Below are positions 32,507 to 43,933 of a stretch of DNA of 64,000 nucleotides, piece after piece. The position numbers and the translations under genes were made by a program. A model generated the notes under the pieces. The model searched no databases, was not told where the DNA came from, and saw only the letters and a program-made list of their open reading frames with translations. The stretch comes from Cycas panzhihuaensis (taxonomy: Eukaryota > Cycadophyta). Within the stretch, counting starts at the first letter, position 1. Every line of letters starts with the position of its first letter. Where the stretch lies: assembly GCA_023213395.1 (NCBI GenBank), contig CM041465.1, positions 76,515,741-76,579,740 of the forward strand, given 5' to 3'.

Positions 32507-33823
32507 TTATGTGTGCAAATAGAAAAGCATGTTAGATTTAGTAGGGGAACTAGATGTTGCTTTCGATCCAAGATTTCCCTTGCTTTAGTACAATGTTTCC
32601 AAATATGATTTTGGAAATTTTGATACAAAATCCACAATGGGCTAAAAAGTAGATCAACTTGCCACTAAAATGATGATTTTTCTAAATCTATATCTATGCT
32701 ATTTTGCCATATTTTATGATTTTTTTACAAAATTTATAAATAATGATAAATGAGCAAATTTTTAGAAATTACAAATATGAAGGCCTAAATGATGAAATCT
32801 AAATTTATGACAGAAGGAAAAAGTGTTTAGAATATCATTTCTGATAGAGTTATGAAGTCATATTTTAGAAAAGGCACAAAAGTTTTTCTGCCTGAAAAAG
32901 CACCAAAGTAAAATCATGTCAGATCAATAGTCTCAGAATCTGAACTTCAATATTTTAAAAGTTACATTTTGACATGTACATTAACTTTCCCTTCTGCACC
33001 ATCTACAAAATCTTCCAAAAACTTTCCTGAAATGCCCTTGCAAGGTCCTTTGTGGGGTTGAGTAGGCAAAATCAACAACCGTGAGAAAACTACATAGATC
33101 TCACTAACCAGTGGATGAAATTTAATGAGATTTATCTTAACATTATCTTTAGACATAAATGTACCAGATCCCTTAATAAAATTTTTAGATCTTCAGCTTA
33201 TAATTGAAGGATTTCATTAGGAAAAGTGCGTTAAATCACTTATCCACAAAATTTACCCTTTTGTCATAGCTAAAACTCATTATTACATGCTAAATCTGAA
33301 GTTTCTCTATAAGTCAAAACTAATCCTCTAGTGAAGGTGACCTTGCATGTCAAATTTCATCAAATTCTGAGATGGTTTGATCCCAAAAGAGCTTAGTTTG
33401 GTGAAGAAATCAATTATCAATCTTTCCTCCTTGAGATCCTGGGAGTTAGTGTAGAAAGCTCAATAACATCAAAACAACAATGAGCCCATGAAAGGAAAAT
33501 TCTACACCAAATCAATTATACTTGACATTGATCCAAAAGTATGAGGAGTAATACTTTTATTAAACCATGAAAATCTCCATTTAATGGTGGAGAGATCAAC
33601 TAGAAAAAGAATGGTAAAATTACAAGGAATAAATGTTACAATTATACCATAAGGAGGACTCCAACCCTCCAAATGCTTCTCCAAGGATGCTTCCCAAGTC
33701 AAGTCTCCAAGAACCACCTCTCCAACCTGTAGAAGGGCTCAATTTATAGAAAGAAACCCCGAATTGCATGTTTAACAAGTGGCAATCATGCAAGTATAAC
33801 CACTAACCACCAGAATGCATGTT

Positions 33824-34203
33824 GTCCAAGTGGCCTTCATACAATTCTTAAAAAGTTACAACTTGTAATAGATCTTAACGTACTCAATTTGGCTCAAATT
33901 TGGTACATGTATAGGAACGCATGTCCCTCTTTTCCTCAAATTTTCAGCTCATTTGGATGTCATTTGACTACATTTTATTCATTTAATAATAATATGTATT
34001 TGCTTTTCTCACTGTCCAAGTGGCCTTCATGCAATTCTTAAAAGTTGGCTTGTAATCGACCTTAACGGACTCCAATTTAGCTCAAATTTAGTACACTTAT
34101 AGGAACGCATGTCTCCTCCGCTTCCTCAAAATTTTAGCTTATTTGGATGTCATTTGGCCATGGTTCTATTCATATAATTATAATATATATTTTCTATTTT
34201 TTT
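33824..34203. repeat. 190-bp tandem duplication in the copia B leader
   Basis: Copies at 33824-34013 and 34014-34203 both begin GTCCAAGTGGCCTTCAT and share TAGGAACGCATGTC and TTGGATGTCATTTG. They differ by numerous substitutions and small indels. Confidence 0.8.
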
Positions 34204-34680
34204 ACGCTAGTGTGGGATTAATTTTATGCAAAGACAAGGCTTGAACTCTAATCAAATGATATTTTCTAAACCCCACCTTTTGTACACATCTAGTGGGATT
34301 TGTCTTATCCCTTTAAACAAAATTTCATAGAATTTTGATACCATTTGGCCATATCTCTTTTAGTTATGCCAATGCCTAGCATTTTCCGCATCCTGTAAAC
34401 ATATGGTAGATCCTCCTGGATCATGGTTAAATTTTTATGAAAATTTAGGCCTTTAATGCTCCCGAGACTATTCCGGCAACTAAATGGCTTCAAAAACCTG
34501 TATTCTTCACCTCTGAATTTCTACACACATGGACAAAGCAACAACATGCAAAATACTATAATTTTATGCTCTCAAAATGTTAAAAAAATAAGGAATGCAC
34601 TCTCAATACTTCACATTAAAGGTGAAGGAGAGGCAAAGTGACTCTATGCAAGTGGAATGGAGTGAATAGATCCCCTTATG

Positions 34681-34692
34681 GCTCTAATACCA
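34681..34692 (-). promoter_or_regulatory. Primer-binding site of copia B
   Basis: The minus strand reads TGGTATTAGAGCCATAAGG, two bases inside the right LTR. Only one base differs from the canonical initiator-Met site over the first 12. Confidence 0.88.
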
Positions 34693-34694
34693 CA

Positions 34695-35006
34695 TGAAGG
34701 AAGGATGGATCTAGGAGATAAATCACTCACATGCACACAATAGTAATGGAGAATGAAAAAGAAGATGAAACAAGATATGAGAGCAAGCTTGGAGGTGGGA
34801 ATGAATAATTACTCCCTCCTTGAGATTTCACCTTTTATTATTGAGGGTGAGCATTAGGGCTAGGATTTTTTTGCTTAATGATATGAACCCGAAATTACAT
34901 CTAAATGCACATAAAGTACATTTCATTAAGAGACTAATGCTAATAATATATCCTAAGGTCACATAATTAATCTACATAAATGACCTTGATACATTAACCT
35001 CTTTCA
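34695..35006 (-). repeat. 5' LTR of copia B
   Basis: The plus-strand copy begins TGAAGGAAGGATGG and ends CCTCTTTCA, keeping the terminal TG and CA. It pairs with 26318-26629. Confidence 0.92.
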
Positions 35007-35011
35007 GTATT

Positions 35012-35844
35012 CAATTTTGCTATAATGATATAAACAACACATTGGATGATATCTGCTTATATATAAATCTATACCATTATTTGTGTTGGATGTTGTACAT
35101 AAAATTGTATAATAATGGTATTATTGCATTATAATTTTTTCTATCATTCTCTTCCTAGAAGGACCTGGTATGGAGTGAACAAACATATAGCATCATTGCC
35201 GGTATAGGAATGAGATAAGAGTAGGATTATGATGAGAAAGGTTTTTTAATGTAGTCAAAAGCATATGATCTTGGATCCAAACACAAACCATGCACCACTT
35301 GAAGATTTGATATGAATTCAGTTAACTGAAAATAATGTTGAGGTTATTAGTAGGATAGAGTCATTTTTGCTATAACATGGTATTATTGAATATTATATCA
35401 ATGACATTATAGTCATAGAACCAATGATGCTCGCTAATATCTTGGATCATGATCAGTTCTAATGCCTGGTTCAGAAATGGAATGATCATCACAAAATTTT
35501 AAGTGCACTAATGATACAATGAATCAAGAGCCACAATTAAGAAGATTTGTATAAATACGTATGACAAGCCAATAAAAGGACAGTCCCTTAAATCAAAGTA
35601 GTTGGTTGATTGTAGATCAAGCATGATAAGTTTGGTGAATGTAGGAGCAACAACATGGATTAGATCCAAATTCAAATAATATCATTAATGCATTCCCACA
35701 CTTGAGTCTTCAAGGATGCAAAGAGTCATCCTCTATAGATAACACCACACAAATAACGAAACATACGAGTCCCAAGCAAAGATGTTCCTTATTTGGGAAA
35801 TTCTATGGATAAAGGCATCTTGATTATAAAGATGAGTTCTGACA
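35012..35844 (+). other. Leader of gypsy 3
   Basis: No protein is recognised. This segment follows copia B and precedes the gypsy 3 gag. Together with 25990-26317 it would make a leader of about 1.2 kb running from the primer site at 25978. Confidence 0.4.
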
Positions 35845-36850
35845 GTGAAGGCTTTCACAATTAAGAATGTAAGATCAACATTAAAACTGTCAACATTGAT
35901 TATGGCAACCCTTGAAGGTGGGAAACAAAAGTTATCAACATTTAGTGGGAAGGCGGATGAAGATCTAACTCATCACTGCAACATGTGTGAGATGATTTGG
36001 ATAGCCAATATTGAAACTAATAAAGATCTTTGGCTATAGGCATTCCCTACAACTCTTCACGAAACAAAAAATGATTGATTCAGAGAGTTCAATAAGTGGC
36101 ATTTTACTTTTGAAAAGGAATTTTGATTTTTATGGGATGATAATGAGGTTGTAGATCAAATACATAATCTCAAGCAAGAAGCTAAGGAAACTCGTAAAAG
36201 TTACAACACAAAGTTAAAGATCATACTTAAAAAAATGGAAAGTGAAGTAACGAATGGCTTATGAAAGAGATGGTTTTCAAAGGGATTACTTCTAAAATAT
36301 AGAAGTAAACTTCAAGTAATTCTATTAGCATCATATCAAGAGGTAGTTGATTGAGTGATGAGTCTAGAAATTGAATATAAAATGGAAGCATGTCATTAGA
36401 CCAAGATCACAAAAGTTGATGGAAAAGAAGAATCCTCTACTAAAGCATTACAAGACGATTTAAGGAGAATGTTGAAAGATCTAGCTTACAACAACCAAAG
36501 GAATGATAGAAAATCTGGTGTATTAAGTGTAGGATATGACACATGGAAGCAAAATATGCCAAAAACTAAGTACTTAAGTATTGCTACATATGTAAAATAA
36601 ATAAGCAAGATATGAACAAATGTCATTTTAACATTAGATCACAAAGATGCTAAGATCAAGATGCTTATTTAGCATACCAATAAATGAATAGAGCCCCCTT
36701 GGGATATGGGTGTAGATTCAACAAATAAGTGCTAAGAGATCCTCAAGGACATCCCATAATCTAATGTTTTCAATGTAAGTTGTGGGGACATTTTAACAGA
36801 GATTGTCCAACTAGAGTAAACAATATTACCACAATGTTACATTGATGGTG
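35845..36850 (+). pseudogene. Gypsy 3 gag with three zinc-knuckle remnants
   Basis: The frame reads LSTFSGKADEDLTHHCNMCE, then NKDLWL and a stop, then broken frames that include NLKQEAKETRKSYNTKLK and KKMESEVTNG, the gypsy capsid blocks. A knuckle near 36575-36620 reads CYICKINKQDMNKC, with the zinc-binding His changed to Gln. A second at 36765-36806 reads CFQCKLWGHFNRDC, a perfect C-x2-C-x4-H-x4-C. A third near 36855-36890 (CGSGDHDDDHC) keeps the last three ligands, with a stop at the first. Three knuckles in a row is more than usual. Confidence 0.7.
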
Positions 36851-37399
36851 TGGGTCGGGAGACCACGACGATGATCATTGCTCCCAATAACAAAATATGT
36901 TCATCAATTTAGTTGACATTGAACCATCTCTAGATGATATCAACAAGCCCATGCCAACTTATGTAGTCTATATAAGAAGAAATAAAAGGCAAGAATATTT
37001 GGATCCAAGGGAGGAAAAGGCATAGATGCAATAAGCATAGGATGTAATACGATATGTTCAAGAATGACAAGAGTAAATAAAGGCGACATTACAATAAGGA
37101 CAACCTAAATAAAAGACACCAGTATAAAACATATTAATGCAACCTACATGAAGGAAGAATGAAAGGCTCAATACATTAATTGACCAACTCTTACAAGTAG
37201 AAATTCTAGTAAAGATCCTAACACTGCTACAACATGATCCATCACTAATGGAAACTGTGATAACATACACAATGAACATGTGAAAATAATTCACCTACCA
37301 CCTCCTCAAAATTTCATGATCATTGAAAAGGACCCATGTACCAGAAAAATGGTCAAAAATGACCCCAGTGTCAATAACCCTTAAGTAAAGTGTTATGTT

Positions 37400-37790
37400 A
37401 GATCTTTAAGAGTTGACCAAGATATAGAAGTTACTATGAAATTGTTACAGTATATCTTGGAATACATAGTGGTAGATAGAGGCATAATAGTAAATGTTAT
37501 ACTTGTAACAACTTGGGAAAGAGTGGGCAGGCCCTACTATGGCCACCTAGATTTCGATTAAGATTAACAAATCAACATGATGTACAACCCTTAGGGATGA
37601 TGATGGCATAAAAGATTCATATTTGGAATCATGTATTTGTTATAGATTTTATAATCATTCCTATGATAGATGGGATGCCACCATCTTATGATGCACTATT
37701 AGGATGACCATGGTTATGTGGTTCATGCATTGTCCAATACTGGAGGCACAACACATTAGCAATCAAACAGAATGGAAAGAAAATGTTAAT
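37400..37790 (+). pseudogene. Gypsy 3 protease remnant
   Basis: A frame at about 37465 reads IVVDRGIIVNVILVTTWERV, the position of the retropepsin D-x-G box, here D-R-G. Downstream, shifted frames give the FIIIP-like strand and a remnant of the GRPWL-like terminal block near 37700. Stops and shifts split it into pieces. Confidence 0.55.
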
Positions 37791-38163
37791 AGATTTAAAT
37801 CATCTCATAATAAATGACGAGCTAATGGATTCAAGCTCCTCAGAGGAGAACGATAATCATAATAATTATCATGATGATGTAGAAACAAATGATGATCAAC
37901 ATCCATTGAATGTACAGTTTGATAATGATAATATATGTGAGTCCATTAAATGTGTTCTATATTTAGATATATGTTCTAAATATGAAGTAGATTTGGATAA
38001 TGGATTGTTTCATTGGCAACAACAAGACTATGAAATCTTTTTACGTTCATGTTATTTAATCAATGTTGAACCATGGAATCCTAAAATTATATATCTGCTA
38101 GAGAATACATGTGAAACAACTAGCCATACAAAAGAATACCCAACCCATTCTCTGAAGTCATAG
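37783..38163 (+). pseudogene. Gypsy 3 acidic linker between protease and RT
   Basis: An open stretch of 126 codons with an acidic core (SSSSEENDNHNNYHDDVETN) followed by a mixed segment. No fold is recognised. It occupies the interdomain region of pol and shows that this part has stayed open while neighbours decayed. Confidence 0.5.
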
Positions 38164-38399
38164 TAAGGGAACAACCAATACTTAAGGAATTTTCATACAA
38201 CTTCCATATTAATGAACAAATCTTTTACAATGAACCTCCTCAATGACTAATTAATTTAGGATTTAAGCAAAAAATGCAAACTATTAAAATAGGTGAAGGG
38301 TGGGATCCCATGTTGATAAAGGCAGCTACAACAATATTTTTACAATATAAAGATGTATTCACATGAGCTTACAAAGACTTGATAAGTATATCGAAAGAC

Positions 38400-38860
38400 T
38401 TATGCGAACATAAAATTGAGTTAATACCTAGGGCCAAAGGCATGAAACATTGATTATACCAAATGAATCTAAAATATGTAGCACAGGTCAATGCAAAGAT
38501 TACATTTAATGTAAACACAAGTAAATGGGTTTCATCGATTATGGTCGTTCCTATGAAGAATACCAAACTTTGAATTTGTGTGGATTTTCAAAAATTAAAT
38601 GTAGTAACTCACAAAGGCCTATTTCTAATACCATTTACCAATACCGTATTGGAAGAAGTTGTAGGACATGGAGTATACTCATTTTTAGATGGATTTTTCG
38701 GTTACAACCAAATTAGTATTACTGAAAATAATAAGTTAAAAAGTATATTCATTACACACTTTGGAATTTTTGCGTATAATCACATGCCATTTGGACTATA
38801 AAATGCTTTAGCAACATTCCAAAGAATCAAGGTCATTTGTCGATATTAAAAGAATGCTTT
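38400..38860 (+). pseudogene. Gypsy 3 reverse transcriptase, truncated
   Basis: Frames read SSIMVVPMKNTKL, a stop, ICVDFQKLNVVTHKGLFLIP, FTNTVLEEVVGHGVYSFLDG, then GYNQISITENNKLK and FAYNHMPFGL, a stop, NALATFQRI. These are the RT fingers and palm entry blocks. The YxDD region is missing: sequence jumps at about 38835 to the later VCRLAKL / NPKKYQFLVPYGKLLGH block. An internal deletion of roughly 60 codons has therefore removed the active site. Confidence 0.8.
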
Positions 38861-39650
38861 AGAGGTCTGCAGACTAGCAAAGCTATAATTAAATCCAAAG
38901 AAATATCAATTTTTGGTTCCATATGGTAAATTGTTGGGCCATATCATGTGTGCACAAGGCTTGAAAATAGACTTTAACAAGATAAAAATTATAATGAATT
39001 TAGCACCACCAATAGATGTAGTCATAGTCCAAGCATTCCTTGGACATGTTGGATATTACTAAAAGTTCATAAAAAGTTTGTCCCAGATAGCATACCCTTA
39101 GAAGAATTATTACATAAAGGAGCAAAATTTGTAGGGCGTAATGAACAATAGAAAGCAATTGAGTATTTGAAAAAGAGACTCATTATAACTCCAATTTTAG
39201 CCTTCCCAAATTGGTCCAAAGAATCCCACATTTATGTTGGTATATCACAAATAGTGATAAGATGTACGCTATCCTCAGAGGGAAGTCATAAACTTCACTT
39301 ACCCATTTACTTTATAAATAAGCGACTAAGCAAAGCAAAGAAAAACTATTCAACAATAGAAAGGGAAGGTTTATGAATGATTTATGCAGTGCAAAAGTTT
39401 TATCATTGCTTAGTAGCCAACCCCTTTATTTTTTATGTTGATCATCAAGCTCTTTTATACATGGTTAATAAATCAATCATTCAAAGGAGAATTAATTGAT
39501 GGCTATTACTAGTTTAAGAATTTAATTTTAAGGTTGTGATTTAACTAGGATGTGCACATGTGGTTGCAGATAACTTCTCTAAAATTCACACAGGTGAATA
39601 ACTTATAAGAGTAAATGATGATTTTCTTGATGCAAGACTATTCCAAGTAA
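38861..39650 (+). pseudogene. Gypsy 3 RNase H remnant
   Basis: After NPKKYQFLVPYGKLLGHIMC the frame passes through AFLGHVGYY and AFPNWSKESHIYVGIS, at the place where family members have the TDAS box. It continues LPIYFINKRLSKAKKNYSTI EREGL at 39300-39375, the RNase H helix block. Several stops follow. The enzyme is inactive. Confidence 0.7.
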
Positions 39651-39739
39651 TAATGTCCCCATCTAGTTATGAAGATATAATAGAATACTTAAGTATAAGG
39701 TCATTTCCTATTGATATGCTTTCATAACAATAAAGAGAA

Positions 39740-40910
39740 CTGGTAAAGAAAGCCATGCCCTATCAACTAGTAGGAGGGCTTCTTTACAAACTAAGTAAAG
39801 ATCATATACTTTGAAAATGTGTAATGCCCAAAGAAATTCAAGCATATTAAGGGAATCATGTTAAGGTACTATGAGTGGCTATGTTGGAGCAAAATCCATA
39901 GCGTAAAAAGTCTTATTATTAGGGCTATGGTAGCCATAATTGTTTAAGGACATACAATAATATGTATTGCAATGTGATGTGTCAACAAATGGAACAACCT
40001 TTAAACCATGATTTTATGCCTTTACAACCATCTTTAGCTCAAGGAGTTTTTTATTGTTGGGGTCTAAACCTTATAGGATCCTTTAAACATGCTACAAGGG
40101 TGACTTAGGCGAAGTGCATAGTAGTATCCATTGACTATATTACTGAGTGGGTTGATGCAAAAGCACTTCAAGATAATTCAACATAAAGTACAACTATATT
40201 CTTATATGAAAATATTATTACAAGGTTCAGTTCATCCTTAGAATTGGTAAGTGATAAAGGAATACACTTTATAAATGATACAATTCACTGTTTAATATAA
40301 TAATTCATAATTGCACATCACAAATCCAATCCTTACTACCCATGCACAAAATATCAAGCTTAATCAACCAATAAAATATTAGTAACAATGTTATGCAAGT
40401 TGTGCAATGTAAATAAAAACAACTAAGCAAAACAATTACATTTGGTACTATGGACCTTTTGAATAACATACAAGACTATTACTAGTCATACTCCATTTCA
40501 ATTAGTACATGGAACAAAAGTAGTTCTTCCCATAGAATTCTTAGTGCCAAGCCTAAGGATTGTAGTATAGGAATGATAGCTAGATGTAGCCAGTCTTGAA
40601 ACTTGTCTTGAAGCACTTTTAGGATTAGATTAGAAGCAATTATAGGTACAATGACCAACAAATATTATACAACAATGTAGGAAAAAGTGGCATGACAAAA
40701 CACTTCAAGTAAAAACATTCAAGGAAGGAGACTTAGTTTTAAAATATGGTGTCAAACACTTCATAAAGTTATGCAAATTTAAAATTAGATGGTTCAAATC
40801 ATTCTCTATAAGTAAAAAAAACTAGTAATGGAGCAATTGAACTATAAACAATTAATGGAGATACTTAGATAAGTATTGTTAACAAATCAAAACTTAAATT
40901 GTACAATATA
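39740..40910 (+). pseudogene. Gypsy 3 integrase remnant
   Basis: The zinc-binding domain begins MPYQLVGGLLYKLSKDHIL, then KCVMPKEIQAY, with broken His/Cys ligands. The core includes GLNLIGSFKHATRVT, IVVSIDYITEWVDAKAL, and FLYENIITRFSSSLELVSDK with the second Asp. It then has IIAHHKSNPYYPCTKYQA, the block before the third acidic residue, and THTSHTPFQLVHGTK-like sequence to about 40530. It resembles the gypsy 4 integrase (46250-47400) closely. Stops occur throughout. Confidence 0.75.
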
Positions 40911-41454
40911 AATACTATATCAATAATAATAATAATGCCTATTACAAACTTACCAAATATCACTAGATAAAGCCTATTATAACACCATATAGATTTTGTT
41001 TTTTTAATTAAAAATAAATAAAATAAAATATATTAAAAGAAAGGATTGATTGACCCCATTGACTGACCCACGTCACAATGGTTGGCTGATCTTGATCCCA
41101 CTGCCGATCTGAGTGACATGGACGATCAACCAACCCCATGCAACCCTCTGAATTAGCCACACAATATATAATGGTTACACCCATAACCATGCCACCATGT
41201 CATCAACATAACCATACCACTAACATACCCATGGCCTATATAAAGCTACATTTACAACAACTTAAAACAAAACATTAAGTGAAATCGAATGCTAGTCGAT
41301 TAACCATTGAAGGAATGCATTCTACCATGATGTGAGGATGATTATTAATCATAAAAGGAGAAAAAGCCTATGCCACATAAGATTATTTGAGTATTAATAA
41401 AGCACATACAAGTTGAAGGTAATTCAAACTCTATTTTTTGTAAGAAGTTGGAAA
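40911..41454 (+). promoter_or_regulatory. Spacer between integrase and extra ORF, with TATA-like box and inverted repeats
   Basis: A TATA-like sequence TATATAAAG (41237-41245) stands about 210 bp before the extra ORF start. GGTTGGCTGATC (41081-41092) and GATCAACCAACC (41126-41137) form a near-perfect inverted repeat. The spacer could hold a promoter for separate expression of the extra ORF, but the evidence is sequence resemblance only. Confidence 0.35.
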
Positions 41455-43213
41455 ATGTCTAGTAGGGGAGGGTTTGCAAAATTTAGTCAAACTACCATTT
41501 CATTTTTATGGTCCGCACAAAGATAGTTGGAAAAGAATCTGGATGAGGATGAAAACACTCCATTTGAAATAGAAGGATGAAATATTTAATGGCAAGTATT
41601 CAATTCACTAGTCTTACATAAGTGGCTAGAAGTGGAAGATTGAAATGATCTATTGTGTACAAATTTAACCAATGTTGGGGTAGTTTAGATAGCTTCATTT
41701 CCTATTTTTATCCAAAACTTCTAAATATTTATAGGATGTGCTTGATGGGTACAACTCCATGACTTGCACATTAACCATCAATGGAAAAATTATAAGCATG
41801 GAACCAAAAGATGTTGCAAGGCTAATAAGGTTTCTGACTCAGGGATATAAAGTATGAAAAGTGGAAAATTTAATAGCAACTATGAAGGACCAAACTATTT
41901 AGGCCATATGTAAGAAAGAATTTCATACCAAGCATGGTGGACAATGTATTCTTGTTACACATTTGAAAACCATAAATGTGATGGTGGTAATAGTTCTTAT
42001 GTGTACATGGTTACTAGGAGAACAATGTTGCAATGCCTTAGCTTGATGGACAACATCATACTTATAGGGGCTTATAAAAGGTGATGTTTACAACTTATCA
42101 ATATTCATATTGGAAAAGTTAAAGACATCACTTTACTAGTTGTCATAGGAGGGCAATCTAGTTTTAACTTAACCCTTTACCTCTTAGGGTTTTATTATAT
42201 GAGAATTTCACTTCCCTGAGGTAACAAGGAGCCCAATGCTACTACTCTTATCGGCCTTCCACTGAAGTACCATACAAGCACCCAAGAAAGTTAGGCCTAA
42301 AGTGCAAAAGGAAGGATAGGTAGAGAAACTAAGAAGAAGAAAGGGTGTGACAATAGATAGAATAAATGTGTCTTCTAAGGAACTTAAAGAGTTAGAAGAT
42401 TCATATAAGAACTACATCACAAAATACTCAAATTTGACTTCAAGTAAAGACAACAATGATGATCTTGAGCCTGAAAGTGATGTTGCATTAAAGTTAGTCC
42501 CCATTTATCAAGTCTCACAAGAATTGGCATCAAACTTAAATATATCAATATCACCTACTATGGAAAGTGAGGTGGCATGGTGTGAACTATTTAGAATGTC
42601 GTCTGACAAAGGATTAGATGATAATCCAGTGGTAAAAATACAAGTGCCACTCTTAAAACCAATAGAACAGGCTAGGGTAATAATTACCATCACATCATTC
42701 ATTGATCCCCAACTCATTAAAGTTAAGCATAACTGCACGATGAATGTATTAGATTAATTTCACACCATGTTAGCAGCACAAGGATCAATATTTTAGAAAT
42801 TGGTAGAATAATACTGGTGTAAAGAAGATAGTTATAACAACCTCTAAAAAGACTTGAACGAAGCAAGAACTACTTCAACATATAAGGAAGAAGAATGTAA
42901 TCAATTAAAAATAAAAAATCAAGAAATGTATACCCAAGACATTGTACATGTGCAACAAATTAGTGGATTAGAGGAAGATCTTCATCAAAGTCAAAAACAA
43001 GTTAAGGATTTGTCCATAGAGCTTTATGAGGAGAAAGGTCATCATGAATATATGTTAAAATGTGTTCAAGTAGTTAGATGCAAGAATGGAAAATGGTTAC
43101 TGAAAGTACGACTAGACCCACTATACTCAAAGGTAATAACAAATCTAAAAATAGGACCTTCATCTATGGATCTAGGATCAAATCCTCTAGACTCTCTCTC
43201 ACCGACCTTGTAG
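41455..43213 (+). pseudogene. Gypsy 3 extra ORF after pol, coiled-coil protein of unknown function
   Basis: The ATG at 41455 opens MSSRGGFAKFSQTTISFLWS. Broken frames follow with LTINGKIISMEPKDVARLIR and GLIKGDVYNLSIFILEKLKT. Two open stretches remain. 42347-42757 is acidic (SSKELKELEDSYKNYITKYS). 42854-43213 is a long helix with heptads (KEEECNQLKIKNQEMYTQDI, then GLEEDLHQSQKQVKDLSIEL). Some plant gypsy lineages carry an env-like or other ORF here. I see no clear membrane segment or signal peptide, so an envelope role is not supported. Function unknown. Confidence 0.5.
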
Positions 43214-43224
43214 CCTCTTCATAC

Positions 43225-43918
43225 CAATGAAGCATATTTGTGTGGCTTTAGCATACCTTTCATTAATTTAAAATAAACTCTGATATGCAGGCATAAGTTA
43301 AGGCAATAGGAATGCAAACCAATTCTTTATTATTAATAATAAAGGGATCTATGTTTGGTCCTCTGACAACCAAACACATGCTGAACAATACAACTCGATC
43401 TATACAATTACGACTCAAGCCATTTATGGAAAATTATAAGAAATAAAACAAAAACTCTCTCTTTGTATGTCTTTTCTCATGACATCAATTAGACTTATAC
43501 AATCATACTATCATTCGTTACATTAACAACTTTAGTTATTTCAACTAATTTTAACTATTACATAAGAATAAATCTCTTAATTAGAATTTTAATTGCAGTT
43601 TCAGTTGAGACTTTGTGATTTGTCACACTATCTTCATGATCTGGTTGCAATCTTTACGATTTGGTCTTAAGCTTTTATGATTGGTCATATAATTTAGTTG
43701 TATCCTTTGTGATTTGATTACACCTTTTGCTATCTAATCATACTTTTTGCAGTCTAATTGTACCTTTTAAGATCTAGTCATGCCTTTTATGATCTAGTCA
43801 CACTTGGTTATATTTTAAATTGTACCTGGTTGCACTCAGTTATACCTGGTTGTGCTTGGTCATAGTTTGATTGCAACCCAAAACTATATTTTTCTATATT
43901 TTTTTTTTATCCTACACA
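43225..43918 (-). repeat. Probable 3' LTR of gypsy 4, containing a minisatellite
   Basis: A clear polypurine tract (minus strand GTAAGTGGGGAGATA, 43919-43933) is followed by TGTGTAGGATAAAAAA, a typical LTR start. The LTR then runs left for about 0.7 kb; the left boundary is approximate because no second copy is in the window. The inner part is built from about 20-bp repeats. Confidence 0.55.
43600..43880. repeat. Minisatellite of about 20 bp in the gypsy 4 LTR
   Basis: Consecutive units such as TTTTGCTATCTAATCATACT, TTTTGCAGTCTAATTGTACC and TTTTAAGATCTAGTCATGCC share TTTT-x6-CTA(A/G)T-x-x-(T/C)xCC. Diverged units continue on both sides, including TGGTTATACC / TGGTTGCACTC variants to about 43880. 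Confidence 0.75.
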
Positions 43919-43933
43919 TATCTCCCCACTTAC

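Larger units (their letters stand above)
31651..34680 (-). other. Copia B 3-kb leader with two internal repeats
   Basis: Most plant copia leaders are far shorter. No protein family was recognised on either strand. A more GC-rich piece at about 31850-32330 stands out (plus-strand frame 31859-32077 is Ser/Pro-rich). A 34-bp unit with GCTACTTTTGTGATGCTTTA is repeated three times at 32420-32506. A tandem duplication of 190 bp occupies 33824-34203. The region may hold a further unrecognised insertion. Confidence 0.55.
26318..35006 (-). mobile_element. Copia B: near-complete Ty1/copia element with long leader
   Basis: An 8.7-kb element with 312-bp LTRs at 26318-26629 and 34695-35006, roughly 94 percent identical by eye. 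Candidate target duplications are ATATT (26313-26317) and GTATT (35007-35011). Minus-strand order is primer site, 3-kb leader, gag, protease, integrase, RT, RNase H, purine tract and 3' LTR. Integrase before RT makes it copia. The primer site is TGGTATTAGAGCCATAAGG and the purine tract AAGGGGGGGAT. Long stretches of frame are open but stops, frameshifts and an RT active-site change remain. It is one of the younger insertions and sits within a plus-strand element. Confidence 0.9.
35012..43213 (+). mobile_element. Gypsy 3: plus-strand Ty3/gypsy element with extra ORF after pol
   Basis: Domains in order are gag (35845), knuckles, protease, RT, RNase H, integrase (to about 40910) and an additional coiled-coil ORF (41455-43213). 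Order and motifs are gypsy. The 5' part may begin with the primer site at 25978, separated from it by copia B. No 3' LTR is recognised; the element stops where the minus-strand LTR of gypsy 4 begins at about 43225. Numerous stops make it inactive. Confidence 0.72.

Noticed and set aside
41440-43213. Envelope gene in gypsy 3
   Set aside because: The position fits an env-like ORF, but no signal peptide or membrane helix was seen; it is described only as an extra coiled-coil ORF.
43600-43880. CRISPR-like array
   Set aside because: Units are contiguous about 20-bp degenerate repeats without spacers, in a plant LTR. It is a minisatellite.
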